In this document: positions 37,237-49,997 of the stretch, in pieces
Numbering within the stretch: position 1 is the stretch's first letter
How the letters are laid out: the number at the start of each line of letters is the position of its first letter
Source: Straminergon stramineum
Taxonomy: Eukaryota; Streptophyta; Bryopsida; Hypnales; Calliergonaceae
Direction of reading: 5' to 3'
DNA: 64,000 bases
NCBI GenBank assembly: GCA_963920665.1
Contig: OY987268.1
Location: 17,734,501-17,798,500 of the forward strand
Program-made: the position numbers and the translations under genes
The notes under the pieces: generated by a model
Told to the model about the DNA's origin: nothing
Seen by the model: the letters and a program-made list of their open reading frames with translations, nothing else
Databases searched by the model: none

Positions 37237-40076
37237 TCAAGTGTACGATGTGAGACTCTGGTTGATGACTTCAATTTGAACAGCTAGAATCTTGATCAAG
37301 CAATGGATGGTGTCCTTCCTTATAGTAGAACTCCATACTGTCATTAGAGCGTTTGTGTACTCCCAAACCGACGGCTCAGTTTCATCGACCTTCCAATGCA
37401 AACCTCTATCGCTGTCCCATCCAGTGTAGTTGTCTTGAACTTCCCTGCTTCTTGATGTTGGACGGAAATACTGAATGAGGATGCAATTCGGTTTCTCTGG
37501 ATTACTGTTTGGATCTGACAATGCCCTTGCAATCCAAACAGGTCGACTGTCACCATCTGCAGGGCGAACTGCAACAAAGTACCCATTGTATAAATCAAGC
37601 CCCACCCTAAATGATGGTTCTGGATGACCAAATCGAGGCCCAAAGTACGCTTCATCCTCCGCAAACTCTTCACGGTCCTCGCCATCATCCCCTAATTGAT
37701 CCACTTGTGTTCGTTGAACACGTGTTTTGGGCCAAAAACCGTCCCGCAAAATTGTAGAGCTTGGTAACAGTTCTTACATTGCTACCCTCACATCACGCCA
37801 ATAGTGAACCAAATGCTCATACCACCTTCGGTATTCTCCAGTAATGTCTACATTACACAAGTTCTCCCAATACTTCTCAAATCCAAATATACCTTTCACA
37901 ATGTCATTGGTGCCTTTCATTTCCATAGGTTGTACTGGCATCGGTACTCCATGGGGCCACTGACTTTGCCCTTCATCATCTTCTTTCCACAACTTAATGG
38001 GCCTACCATTTTTCCCTTTCCAATCTACATCAATGCACTTCAACTTGTACTTCATGACCGGAATTCCATCTGAATCTAGGTAGAACTTCACTTGTTGTGG
38101 CTTTGTGTGCCCAATTAGAATATCATCACCATCAATAAATGAACCAGCAATGAACCCCTTGAAATCGGGCACCTCTTCAATTAGATGTGGAATAGTAGGA
38201 ATAGATTCTATATCCATGAACGACTTCATGAGTGGAGGGACAGTCGGAAAACTCTCCTTCTTCAAAAGCATACTCCATCTCCCAAACAAAGCATCTATGT
38301 CGTCATGAGTATGACCAACAATCATGAAACTCACATACACTTCACGAAAGATCTTGTTCGTGACTAGTAGAGACCAAAACAATATACATATCTATTTTTG
38401 TTGTCCCTGGTGGCATTGTCCATTTGCACATTCAGAATAGGCGGTAATGGTGTTGCTGGAAGTAAAGGTTCTAGTGGCGGGGGTAGTGATGCTAGACACA
38501 TTTCCTTATCCTTGAGCACTGCTCTAAACAAAGATGTCGCCCCTGCATTTTCAAACAACTTCCTTGAAGATGACTTCGGTGCTTCTTCAAGGTCTCGCAA
38601 CAACTTTGCCATTGACCCAATGGTGTAATTTGAATCATGCTTAAAGATATCCAAACCATAATGTGCATAGCGGACATCGGCATGACCATGCGCAATCATG
38701 CCAGTGACGGACATAGGCAACTTCGTTAAACCATCAAGGTCCTTACTTTTATGGGAAAAGATAGGAGAAGCTGTTTTTGCATGATCCATCTTGTCGTGCA
38801 TGATTGTAAGACATTCATGTGGAGATGTTTGAGACCAATATCGGTTCACATAATAGAACTCCCTATGCGCACGAGCAATGGCAAGGTGTTTGTCCAGCCT
38901 CCTTGACCACAACAAAGCACTTTCAAACCTAGAAAGAGCATCCTTCACGAGCTCACGTAATTTGTCACAAACAGCACATCGAGCAAAGTTGTCTCCGGGT
39001 TGCTTCACATCATACTCAGAGAACTTAGTAGACTTGATCTTGCTTAAGTTCGATGTTGAAACCTCCTTCAGTCCGAAAGCCACATTCACTTCATTGATTT
39101 TTGCCATCTGACCCTTCCATTGAAATGTAGTTGGCAAAATTTTTGATACGACTTTTTCTCCTGATTTGAGCGTTTGGGATTTATGTGGCATGTGATCCAC
39201 TTCCTTTTCCAAGATGCACTTCAAAGATATAGACGCTTGTTCCGTGTGTTGCCTTGGCTTCAACATTCCCAAATTCCCATGGTCCTTGGCTTCCCGACCA
39301 TCCTTCATGGCATATTTCTTGTAGCGGTAGAAAGTAGACTCTGGAACCCCAGCAATATGCATCCAGGCTCGCATGCACACGTCTATCTCATCTATCGTGA
39401 CCACCCTTCTCCCTCGTGAATCATGATGCATCTGCCTCTGAACTTCAGTCTTCAGATATGCTCTATGCTTGAATGTTGAATTTTGGTACATGCGAAGCCG
39501 AAAAGCTCGAATCTTCTCTCTTGGAAATGGTTGGATGCAGTTTTTACTACAACAAACTTTGCTGGACACCATATTGATGGACTCTTGACTGAGGAGGTCT
39601 TTCATTTTGATGCATGTCTCACGCGGCTGATTTCGAACAGTACTTGTATATGGTCGGCTACTCTTCGATGACGAAGGATTTGCACGAATTGCTTGGAGAC
39701 GGTTGTAGTTATCCCTCATTGCATGGTCATGTAGACTTGCCCCACGATAGTGGACAAGCTTAATATCCCAAGCTACTAAAGCACGTACCCGCTCTTGGGG
39801 GATGTCTAGTTCAGAATGAGTCTTTGAAATGTGTACTGCCACATGAGTGTCCCCAAGGGAACCATCGGCACCAAGGACTAGATCCGAGTTCACACTGTGG
39901 CAAATGCCTTCACCAGCAAGAGTTCCCGCATTGTTGTATAGAGTAACAACACTTGTATTCCAGCATCGTCTTGGAAACCCTTCACACTCTGGAATGTCAA
40001 CCTCCATTTCGTCTTGCCCTTGCACTTCATCATCAGACCAGACAATACTGTCGAAGGGGACGTCTTCGGAACTCAT
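37237..40076 (-). pseudogene. DUF7869-type putative DDE transposase, one frameshift and one stop
   Basis: ATG 40076 opens a 570-codon frame. A Cys block (SSKVCCSKNCIQPFPREKI) near residue 175 and CAVCDKLRELV near residue 365 precede MHDKMDHAKTASP and NVQMDNATRDNKNRY. The frame then shifts by one base near 38385 and continues as FMIVGHTHDDIDALFGRW, with a stop TAA at 37774 inside the C-terminal part. The last 170 codons carry GYFVAVRPADGDSRPVWIA. These blocks are those of DUF7869-domain proteins, which are widespread in transposon-like loci. The spaced Asp residues (DKMDH, QMDN, HDDID) look like an RNase-H-fold DDE site, which is inference. Length and block order match intact relatives as I remember them. 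The two lesions suggest a recently dead copy. Confidence 0.78.
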
Positions 40077-40285
40077 TTTACCTGTACCTGTCCATACAAA
40101 TAATGTGGTACCCAGTTATATATGAATGTTCTCAAATGAAACAAACAGAATAAGGGTTTCAAATTGACTGTAATAGGTTTAGTCAACCTAAATAGGAAAC
40201 ATTGAAAAGTCCATGGAAAGGTCTAAAAACGGAAGTCTCCAAGTTATATTCAGATCACATAAGCTAGACAAATCGATAAATCTGG

Positions 40286-41496
40286 TTAGATCGACTTGAC
40301 CTAATCTATACAATGTCGGAATCAATACCCAGACAATACAAGCAGTAAATCATTGTAAATTTTAAAAAGTATTTAAAACCCATATTCATTAATAATATGA
40401 TTGACATATCTGTGATTTATCTGGAATGTGTCAATTTATAAATGGTTTTGTTCATTGGTTGCAAGTCACTGGACATTTAGGTCGGCTCGACCATGGTTGT
40501 TCAGCCGAACAACTCAACAACACGACGAACACGATGAACACGACATCCAACACGTCTAGTAGACCCCCTTGTCCGTCTAATAAAGTCAACTTTAAGGTTG
40601 ACTTTCAAATAAAACACTTTCTATTTCCAATCTTGACATATTTGAGTTTCATTTTATTGAAGTGTCTCAATTTAATAATCACTTATTCCATTCTTAATTA
40701 TGGATCATAAATAAAATGAGATTTCAAATTATCTCTACTGTTAGGATAAGGCTTTATTTGTCAAAATTGTCATGTATACACGACACTCGTCTTGTACGAC
40801 ACGCAACATCAGACGAACAACTCGACACCCAACCCCAAAATGTGTTCGACAGAACAACCCTAGGCTCGACCTAAAAGCGCACACTTAGTTTCTGAGGACT
40901 TCGTCTTCGATGGACATTAAAATTCACATTCATAGCAATTACCAACAATTCAATGACATCAATTAAATCGATAGAGTAGATTAGGTCGACTCGACCTAAT
41001 TAGTAAAATGTCAAAATCAATACCCAGACATTAAAAACAGTAGATCATTGCAAATTTTACAAATAATTTGAACACAATATTCATAAATAACATGATTGAC
41101 ACATCTGTGATTTAACCAGAATGATTCCATTTTTAAACGGTTTTGTTCTTTGGTTGCAAGAAACGGAATATTTAGGTCGGCTCGACCTAAAAGCGCACAC
41201 TCAGTTTAGGAGGACTTGGTCTTCGATGGATATAAAGATTCTTGTTCCTTGCAATTACTAAAACCCTTATCATATCAACTAAATCGATAAAGTAGGTTAG
41301 GTCGACTCGACCTAATCTGCATAACATTCAAATGGAGATTTGAATAATAAATAGAGAATACCATATCTGTTGACTCCAAGTGCATATATAGTTAAAGTAG
41401 CAATTTATGTCTTCGTCCATTTCAGGTCGACTCGACCTAAACTGTATACAAGAATTGAACTATTCTAATGTGATCATTTAGGTCGACTCGACCTAA
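40286..41496 (-). repeat. 316-bp tandem duplication with 19-bp palindromes
   Basis: The palindrome TTAGGTCGACTCGACCTAA or a near variant occurs at 40286-40304 (degenerate), 40477 (split by a MITE), 40981-40999, 41172-41190, 41297-41315, 41422-41440 and 41478-41496. The distance from 40981 to 41297 is 316 bp. The distance from 40286 to 40981, after removing the 371-bp MITE and 8-bp duplication, is also 316 bp. The second palindrome sits 191 bp into each unit. The array lies just upstream of the transposase-like gene start (40076) and could be a transposase-binding or promoter array. Confidence 0.85.
40492..40862 (+). mobile_element. 371-bp hAT-type MITE, copy 1
   Basis: The ends CATGGTTGTTCAGCCGAAC and the complement of TAGGGTTGTTCTGTCGAAC are inverted repeats. 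They are flanked by a perfect 8-bp duplication GGCTCGAC at 40484-40491 and 40863-40870. The insertion splits one palindrome of the tandem array, and the sister unit at 41172-41190 preserves the uninterrupted site. No coding capacity. Confidence 0.9.
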
Positions 41497-43018
41497 AGAT
41501 CCCGGAATATCCGGAATACTTAGTATTACTTCATTCTGTCCTAGTGTCTGCATTTTTCGGCGGTTTTACTAGGGCTATGGAAAACGAAGCTGTTCACTCC
41601 AGTTTCAAATCTGAAAACTGCAACAATGATACAGAAATTCCAACAGTCGTTGATTCAAATGCAAAACAACATCAACATACAACACAACGAAACAACAGAC
41701 GAACAATTCATTGTCATAGATTACTGACTTCAAGAAATGAAAACCTGGAATCAATTGACTAAAAATCTGAATACAAACTACAGAAGTGTCCATAGAACCT
41801 TACTCAAAACTCTGAGCTCTACCTTCCCATAGCTGTTTGCACCTAGTATCTATGGGGAATGCTGCAAGCAACCTTTAGAAAATGGATCCAAATTGAATCG
41901 AAAGGAACAAACAGCACGTAGAGGAGCAAACAGAAATCGAAAATGTGAGAAAGAATACCCTAACCCAGACATGCATGGAAGTGGACGACTTCTTGGCGAG
42001 AAAAAACAAGCAGCAAGTGAAGAAATGAAGTTCGAATTCTTCAGCGGCTAGCTATCAATATTGCTTGTTTACTAAAAAAATCCACTGTGTCGTTCACTTT
42101 TTTATTTATAAAAAGGCATGGACAGCTATTTTCTATTTAAAAATGTATCACCCTCTTTCCGGTTAACAATGTTCTTGAGATTCATTTTCTATTTCGGAGA
42201 AAGTCCTTTTCGTTTTGTCAGTTCCACGAAGTCCCTCTCATTAATATGATCAGTGGGACCTTCTTATTACTTTAGGCAACAATATTTTAAGATATACTCA
42301 ATGCTAATTTTAAGGCAGCATGGACTGCACATGGTACTTAAAATAGAGGAGTCTATTATGAATTTTTGTCATTACCCGGGGAGCAAAACATTTTCGTCTC
42401 ATGTACATATTCCATTCCTCTTACCATTACAGTAGGAAGTCCAAATCTTTTTTAAACTAGAAATATGTTGGGACCACAAGTCCATGGAATCCAACGCTAC
42501 TTTTTCACTATTACGTGTACCTTTTACAGTTTGAGTTTGAGTTTTTTTAGTAACTATTATAGATACAGTTCAAGGGTTTTAGGGTTTAGGGTTTAGGGTT
42601 TAGGGTTTAAGGATTCAGGTTTCGTGGATTTTTAGATCATGAATGGACTTTTTTGGAGAACAACTCAGGGCGTGCTTAGAGGTTACTTCAAACCCATATT
42701 AAATTTTTATAGGGTTTGCAAAAAGTTTATATCTCTAGCTTTATTCTCTTTATTAAAAGGATTCATGTTTTAATTCTTAGGACGAATGATTTGAACACTA
42801 CTTTTGGAAAGGTATACTACAAACAAATAAATTAATGAGTCATTTATCTTGGAAATAGTCTAAACATGTATTTTTTTGTCTTATAACTCTTGAGTCAAAT
42901 TCTATGATGTGGACGACTATATTTTGTTTTAATGTACTAAAGGCCTCTCAATGAAAATTTGAAAACTAAATATGCAAATTCAAAATGATCCTCTTTCCTA
43001 TCATTGAAAAAATTTAGA
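41497..43018. other. Intergenic DNA, no gene supported
   Basis: A 72-codon frame at 41544-41762 shows no recognisable family. A telomere-like tract is listed separately. Confidence 0.4.
42573..42610 (+). repeat. Interstitial telomere-type (TTTAGGG)n tract
   Basis: About five TTTAGGG units, the plant-type telomere repeat, form a perfect core with degenerate edges. Confidence 0.9.
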
Positions 43019-43285
43019 ACCTTTGTCACAACGTGTAATTTTAGATTTTCTTGGTTTACCAAGTCAAGCTAACCAGAAAATACATATAGGTATCCGGAAT
43101 TAGCTATGGAGCCATCTAGATCTGAATAAGAAGCGGAAAATGAGATAGTGGAAAAATCTACTCAATCCAGGTTCCAGGGAGTGAACAGATAGGAGCGGAT
43201 GTCTGACCGGATAGGGATGGACCGGATACCTTAGACGAACTGGATCCGGAATGAGTCAAGATGAGGTGGCAGGGAGTCCAACGGC

Positions 43286-43293
43286 TATAAAAG
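43286..43293 (+). promoter_or_regulatory. TATA box of the 3.37-kb element, copy 2
   Basis: TATAAAAG lies 262 bp inside the element and 261 bp before the ORF start. Copy 3 keeps TATAAAT at the equivalent place (complement of 55355-55361), which supports it as the element promoter. Confidence 0.6.
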
Positions 43294-43553
43294 AACTAGA
43301 GCTACCTAGGTCAAATTCTTTCTCATTCTCGTTTGCCTAGCGCTGTCTGTGCTCTGTGTTTGCCTCTGTGCCTATCGATTAGTTTCCCGTGATAGTCTTT
43401 TCTGCTAGTGTCCGTTGCGAGACTTGTGGTCCTTGAGCGTTCGAACTTTAATTACCGGTTGAGATCGGGGAGCGAAAGCGAGAACAAGACGTGCGGCTAG
43501 GAAAGATAGCGAGGGAGTATCGGAAAGGGTCCCAAGCACACCAATCCGTATCC

Positions 43554-45230
43554 ATGCTACAGCTTAGGAGGACTAGAGGCGGACAGGCCAGTTCCAGTGT
43601 ACCCCCAACGGAGGTAAAACTCCGGAAGGTAGTTCCGGTTGTTCCCTCCACCGAGCCAGCCAAGTCCCAACTCATGGAAGATTTAACTTCCATGGGTTGC
43701 CTAGGGTTTGTGGATAAACCCTGGGGCTTCAAAGAAGAGTCCATAGTCAAAGAACTCTTGGACAAGCTGTCCAATGAGTTTGACAACACTTCGCGAGCCG
43801 TTCCACATCTGTGGACGGAAGACATGTGGAGAACAGCCTATAGTTTCCGCATAGGAGGGCTAGGAATGGCAAGCCGGAAGGATGAGTTCTGCCGTGGGAA
43901 GTTCGGGGGAGTAGTCAACCCGAAAGACGGATACGCGGTAGATGACTGCATCGATGAGCGGCAGCGCCGGTTGCTGAAGTTCTTAGTTCCGGTCCTTTAT
44001 CTGGAAAAACCGACGAGGGTGACTATCTCCCTCGCCAACACTATTTTCAGCTCTCTGAGAGGAGATTGGAAAGTTGACTAGGCTCGGATCATTTCCGAGC
44101 TGGTCACCCAACTCGTAGGAAGAGTGGGGAAGAGTAGGGCCACTCCGGTGTGCCCCTATCTCATACACCTCTATCATTCTCACCAGCTCCTGAGTGCACC
44201 AGAGGAGAAGAGGTGGAAGGCTCAGGAAACTCTCCTGAAATACAGAGAATCGGAAATGGATGAGGAGATGGAATCCGGTTCCGATCCCGAGGAGAACAGT
44301 GAGTCGGAGGAAGAGGAGACGCCAATGCCGGTCATCAAATAGCAAAAAACGACCTCTCCCAACAAGAGGGGTACGCTGCTCGCTCACTCCACCCCGGCCC
44401 AAGAGGAGAAGCCGGAGGTCGAGAAGACGGTGTCAGAAGAATCGGATCCCGAAGATCCGTTCAGATCACTCGTAAAAAACTTATGTGACATACGAGCGGA
44501 TTGGGAGATGGAAAGGAAGATGCTGGTAGCAATCAGGAGGATGGTGGGATCAGCACCCGACCGAGAGCTACTGAAAAAAGTGGCGGGCTGTATTTCTGAT
44601 CCGGTCGAGGCCCGAAAGCAGGAATCATAGATCCACCGGTTACAAGAGGAGGTGGATTGGATGAAGATGGAGATCCTGGTGCACAAGGAGAACTTTGCAA
44701 CCACCAAATCTATTGCAGAGGATGCTCAGTAGATGATGGAGCAAGTGAAGGCCACGTTCGGGGAGACCAGAATGGCCCTCACCAAGGCCAAGTTGTTTGA
44801 CGAGCGGGTGCACAAGGAGAAGAAGCTATCCGGTTCCTGGATGGTGCAGATCTTCAACGACTTTGCCGAGTAGGTAGAAGCGGCAATGCAGGAGACACGG
44901 AAGGCAGCGGACCGGATGGAGGAGAGTACCTGGATACTGTCAGGAGCAACCTGCTCTCGTAGTATCCGACTCTCAGATATCTCTCTCCCGGATTTGTTCT
45001 CGGAAGTGACAGCAAGCGAGGGGAAGGATACGACCCCCAAGTCCAAGAGAACGACCCAAGCCGGCACGCCTGGAACCGCCATCGACTTGGACTCACCGCC
45101 CGCGTCCACAGAAGGCAATCCGGTTCCTCGACCTCAAGAGATCGAGAGGAGTCGGAACCTCAACGAGGTTTTTGAGCAAATGGACCCGGGAGTGGACAGC
45201 GCGACCATCGGATCGCGGATAGGGACTTAG
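43554..45230 (+). pseudogene. Element-encoded coiled-coil/acidic protein, copy 2
   Basis: This is the best-preserved copy. ATG 43554 (MLQLRRTRGGQAS) opens 176 uninterrupted codons to a TAG, where copy 1 has TGG. The frame continues in phase to IGSRIGT-stop at 45230 through about five further TAG codons. Regions in order are a basic N-terminus, a globular part (LMEDLTSMGCLGF, DKPWGFKEESIVKELLDKL, NPKDGYAVDD, CPYLIHLYHSHQLL), an acidic stretch rich in E and S, and a helical C-half (MEQVKATFGETRMALTKAKL) with a Ser/Pro tail. No protease, integrase, reverse transcriptase or transposase motif is visible. Function unknown; a gag-like or DNA-binding role is a guess. Confidence 0.75.
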
Positions 45231-46335
45231 GATGTACAGAGTAGGTAGAGTAGGAACAGATACGGAACTTGTTCCGGTCCAGTGGGGAGTATGTAGGACT
45301 GGAAAGTCTGACCGAGATGGCGGCGGAACTTTCGCGAGTTTTCCCGCCCATTTGTAACTTTTTGAAATGTATATAGTCAGCGCCCACGAGGGACGCTGAG
45401 AGTCTTCTTTTTACAATTTCTGTTGTACCTTGGTATGCGCTCTCTTGTCATGTGTGTGTCTCCCAAGCTTGGTAGGTTTTGCATGATGTGGAGTTAGGAA
45501 GGTGTAAGGCAGAGTTGTGGTTAGATTTCTCCCCTTAGTACGATAGTTTCCGATCCTTAGTGTGTGTGCAGGTTGTGTAAGTGTTGGGAGTGTGTTTCAG
45601 TGCCTCAGCAAGATCTAGGGTTTTAAAGTTCCGGGTGAGATAGCCGCTGTTAGGCTAGGCGAATAGGGAAGGTATCCTTAGTCGCACTAGAACTCCTGGA
45701 CGAGTAGTCTGGTTGAGTGTCTGACCTTCTGAGAGGTCTCATCACCGTAGTTGGTAAACGGAATGATCCTAGTTACTATTTGAACGGACAAGTACACTTG
45801 TAGCCACCTAGCTTCGCACGGGTAGGAGCTGGCATTGAGGTCGTTGTAGTAAGAACGGATCGTACGAGGGATCTCTGTGTGACTTGCATTCCGGATTGTT
45901 GTGAGGGATCAAACCGGATTCGAGTTAGTTAGGAAAGGAGGGGAGAGAACAGTGGGTCTTCAACCACTATAATCCGCAGAAGGAGTGGTGGGCCTACCAC
46001 TCAGAAACCTAAGCGGCAAACCCTCTGATGGTCCAACAGAGACAAAATTAAACCGGAAGAGTGTTGAGCAGATACGGGAACCAGTCGGAGCGGATTGGTT
46101 CGGAGTAGTGCCAGGACCGGAATTGTTTAGGTCTTGGAGATTGGGAAAATTGGGTTTAACGGAGGATTAAAGAATCGGATGGGAAGTAATCCGGTCCTAA
46201 TCCTCTAGGTGGTTGGTTGTTTCCGGTTTTAGATCTAGGACCGGAAAGGAAGTTTTAGAGGGTGAGAGCACTTACTCTCCCAAATCAAGTAAATACTTCA
46301 CAGAATCTCGTGGGTTCGATCTTTAGAGTCACTTC

Positions 46336-46368
46336 GTTATGCTCTAGAGTGATTTTTGTGAGCATAAT
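46336..46368 (+). other. 3' hairpin of the 3.37-kb element, copy 2
   Basis: Arms GTTATGCTC and GAGCATAAT pair over nine positions, the outermost being G-T. The position relative to the element end is the same 29 nt as in the other copies. Confidence 0.7.
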
Positions 46369-46402
46369 AGGGAATTTACTTATCCTATGCTGCGACAACC
46401 TT

Positions 46403-49309
46403 AAAAAAAAGAGTACTACCTATTCTTTGGAATTTGTTTTGTTTGTAATATGAAGTATTCAAATTTTTATCTTAAAGTATTCATAGAATAGTAACACGTA
46501 CAAGTTCTACAAACATAAAGACTACTTTACAAAGTTTTAGAATAGGTTAAGAGCTATATTCATGTTTTCAAAATATATTATGAAGATTCCTAAGAAGTGA
46601 AAAATGACCACACATACACTCTTATCATAGAGACTATACTTATAGGAACCATATAGTTTTTGCAAACAGATATTAGACAAGAAAAAAATTTATGAATTAC
46701 TAATAATTAAATCACAAATGAAGTGAATATTTGAAAGCTATTTGCACAACTTGTACATATTTAAAAGTTATTTCATGAAAGGCAAATGAACATGAAATTC
46801 ATGTGTTCAACAATTGTAGGTAGTAATTTTCTCTCATGCCAATTAATAAAAGAGTTGGAAGCAATTAAGCAATAACTGTTTACATATTGAAACATCCAAA
46901 TTCTACATTTTTTAATTTATGTCCACTGGTGTAAACTTTGCACTCTTCGTAATGTTTCACTATGTAGAGTGCAAAATGGTGGAAAAAATAGATTGTAAGT
47001 ACTATTTATAATTAACAAACACAACTTATAGAAATGTATAATTTCAAGTAGAATGTGTGAAAGAAAATGACCCAAGACGTTCAAAATATTGACAATATCT
47101 AAAGGTCCTTCAAAGTTGAAGACTGTAGGTGCTACTCTTTCTTTAAATTATATTGTGAGACAAATGACTTAGGCATCTTCTTTACTAAAAGAAAAAATGT
47201 TTTAGAGGACAAGACATAGAATTCATAGGAAAATCTGTAGAAAATATGAATCTACATTTTCAAAATATAAGAATTTCTACAAAGTTATAGGAACATTGAT
47301 GTTGTAGTATATATGTTTAAAAATTACAATAGAATCCTAAACAAAGATGAAGTATAAGCATAGGCACTTAAAAAAATGTAGCTTGTACATTGAAAAGTTT
47401 TTTAGGGACTAGACATTCAAGCACACATTCAAATAATGAAGTTCATTTGTAAGTTCAAAATACTAGAATGAGTGAACAATGCTGTAATATTTGCGGTGAA
47501 GGTACAATAATTTGAAATCAAGCAAAGTAAATAACAAAAAATAGTGTGAATCAATTTTGCTGAACATTAAGTTATTTCACATTTTTATAATGCTAAATAA
47601 TTATATTGTATCATGAATTGAGATGCACATACAAAATTAGGCTTCAAAACATTCCCAAATTCGCACAATTGGGAAATGCTTGCTTACATACAATAGAACT
47701 AGAATTTGTATAACTCACTAACACCCTCTTCTTCATACACTTAGACATGCAAGTGGTTGCATGAGTAACATGTGAATTATGTTTTTAGAAGCACTATGGC
47801 TTTATATTATTGTTTGTTATTGCAAATATGTTGGCAAGACTAGATTCTATATTTACAAAACAATTGCATGTACATATAGAAGGCTACATATGTCTAACTA
47901 AGATAACATGAAATTAATCATTGCACTGCACTATTGCATTCATTCCATTAAAATCCAATCATTCATGGCTTTAGGTGCCACATATGTAGTTATGATGATT
48001 TATTGGAGGGACCATTTTGTATTGAGTGCAATATTAGGAAGAAGTAAATGACCAATTGAAATACTTCAAATTTTTTTGGTCTAGGGTTTAGATTTTCTTT
48101 AGCTTTCCCTTCCAAATTGTGCCACTCTATATCTTTCTTCTTACGTCATTAGTATAATGTCTACAAAATTCCTATTGCTACATTTGTGCTTATTGTAAAA
48201 ATTTACCTTACATTTAACATTCTAGCAAGAGTGACACTTTGATAGAAAAATAAGTAATCTTGTAATTCTTCTATTCATTTGAATGAAATGAAAATTATTT
48301 ATTCCAAGGAAGTAATTATGTTATAACTAGTAAGCTCTCAAACTACCTTCAATACGGTCTACAGTGAACTTCGTATACTTTATGGCGGGTAAGATAAAGG
48401 CTATTGTAAATTTATGTTGATTATTTAGCACCTTTCCCTACTTTCCCCCTCTATAATTCCATGATGAATTCCATTCTAAAAGAAAATGAAACAAGTAACT
48501 ATGAGATAGTTTGAAAAATATTGTACATTGCGTGGAGCAACATATTCCCCTATTATTTACAACTGCTCTACATTTATGACTTCATCAATCTCAATACTCA
48601 ATTTCAATGTGCTCTCATTCATACATACAATGAAGCTATAATTGCAAAGCAATGAAGAGTTCCAATTACAAAATTTACAAAGCAACTTCTTAACAGTTAG
48701 TACTATCAAAATAAAAAAAAGTGAAATGTACTTATTTTGTAATTCCTATAAAGAACTTACATGCATGACTTGAATAATAACACTACAAATGCCCTACACC
48801 AAAGTGCATGCAACCTTCATTGGTAAACATTTTCCAAGATTACATAGTATGGTGGAAGTGTGACGTAAGGGTTTATTTTATTCACAAAATTGACGTAATT
48901 GCCTATTTTTGAAATATATTTCCCATAATTCTTATTTGAATATGTTACCATTTCTACTGAAAAATATCAAGAATTATAATGCATTTGAAGGGCACTTATT
49001 ATTTAAAGTAAATTTCATACCCACACCCTTTCAATTACACAAACAATATAGAAGACTGCAATTAGGTGAGGTCACCCTCATATCTTGTACATTTGAACCG
49101 TATACAATTTTTTACTATTACTACTATACAGAAATTTACTAATTTAGTACTTGGTATTGTTGTCATTATCTACTCGTGAAACTTCTTGTTTACAAATGCA
49201 CCTATATGTACATTGGAAGTTCCTCTTCACTTTAGTACATGTAAAGTTACTTTCTAGGGGACAATGCCCCATACTTGTATACCTGTAAACTGATTTTGCT
49301 GTCAGGGTT
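46403..49309. other. AT-rich intergenic DNA, no gene seen
   Basis: Nearly 3 kb of AT-rich sequence without a supported gene or recognised repeat. Confidence 0.4.
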
Positions 49310-49475
49310 GATAGGACGTCCGGACGCGGGATCGACAACGTCTGATGACAAGCAGACTAGTAGACGTTCCCGCTGTTTGCCCCGCCCGTCCGCCCGTCCG
49401 CCCCGAACGTCCGCCCCGAACGTCCGCCCCGACCGCCATGTCCTCCCCGTCCGGTGCCCTGACCGCCCCAACCAC
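49310..49475. promoter_or_regulatory. Orphan CpG-rich island with CGTCCGCCC repeats
   Basis: A sharply bounded GC-rich block in AT-rich DNA, with tandem CGTCCGCCCCGAA-type units (49385-49440). It resembles the islands upstream of the three genes at 56.6, 60.3 and 63.6 kb, but no gene is recognisable beside it. Confidence 0.6.
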
Positions 49476-49993
49476 ATTCACAAATTGTCTCCATGTCTTT
49501 ATAGAATTGTAGATGAAAATCATGAAAATCAGAACAAGGAAGTTCTACACCCCTAATATTACTCTACTTTAAATTTGTAGGGAAGTAACCTTTGATTTTC
49601 CTAAATTTGTAATTAAAAAAAAAGAAAAAAAACCCCATAAATTTCACCTCCAAACCCTCGATAGAGAATTTAGAATTGGGCATTCATTTCTTAAAAATTT
49701 AGTGACAGAGAACCTTGATGGGGAGTTCTTTTTCCTATTCAAATGAAATTCATGGACATAGAGATAGGGATTGCCCTTAGTCCCTTACAAAGGATGCTCT
49801 TAGAAGCTAAAACAAAAGTAAAATTTGAAGACGAAATTGCTCAAAATTTTCCAATTATGGCAATTTATTGAAGGAAATTGTCAAAGATTACATGAAAACA
49901 AAATCATGAATATGTCATATGTGTAATGTGTTAATGTGGCATTACATATCCTATATGTGCATGAATGTCAAAATTGGAAGTATTACTATAAGT
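49476..49993. other. Intergenic stretch beside element F
   Basis: No gene. About 49900-49965 weakly resembles the 21045-21100 region (GACATGTGATATGTGCTAATG-like block), so old repeat DNA is likely. Confidence 0.4.
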
Positions 49994-49997
49994 TTAA

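Larger units (their letters stand above)
43024..46397 (+). mobile_element. 3.37-kb TGT...ACA element, copy 2
   Basis: It begins TGTCACAACGTG and ends CTATGCTGCGACA, flanked by the perfect 5-bp duplication ACCTT at 43019-43023 and 46398-46402. The first and last dozen bases are imperfect inverted repeats (TGTCACAACGTG versus TGTCGCAGCATA). A TATA box stands 262 bp from the left end, followed by the decayed ORF 43554-45230 and 1.17 kb of 3' sequence ending in a hairpin at 46336-46368. Length is within 11 bp of the other two copies, which argues that these are full-length units rather than random fragments. Confidence 0.88.

Noticed and set aside
40286..41496. CRISPR-like array at the palindromes
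   Set aside because: Spacing is irregular (191, 125, 56 bp), spacers are themselves duplicated, and the DNA is eukaryotic nuclear.
41544..41762. 72-codon frame beginning MSAFFGGFTRAMENE
   Set aside because: It has no recognised family, no splice or promoter context and a biased, His/Asn-rich composition. It is not supported as a gene.
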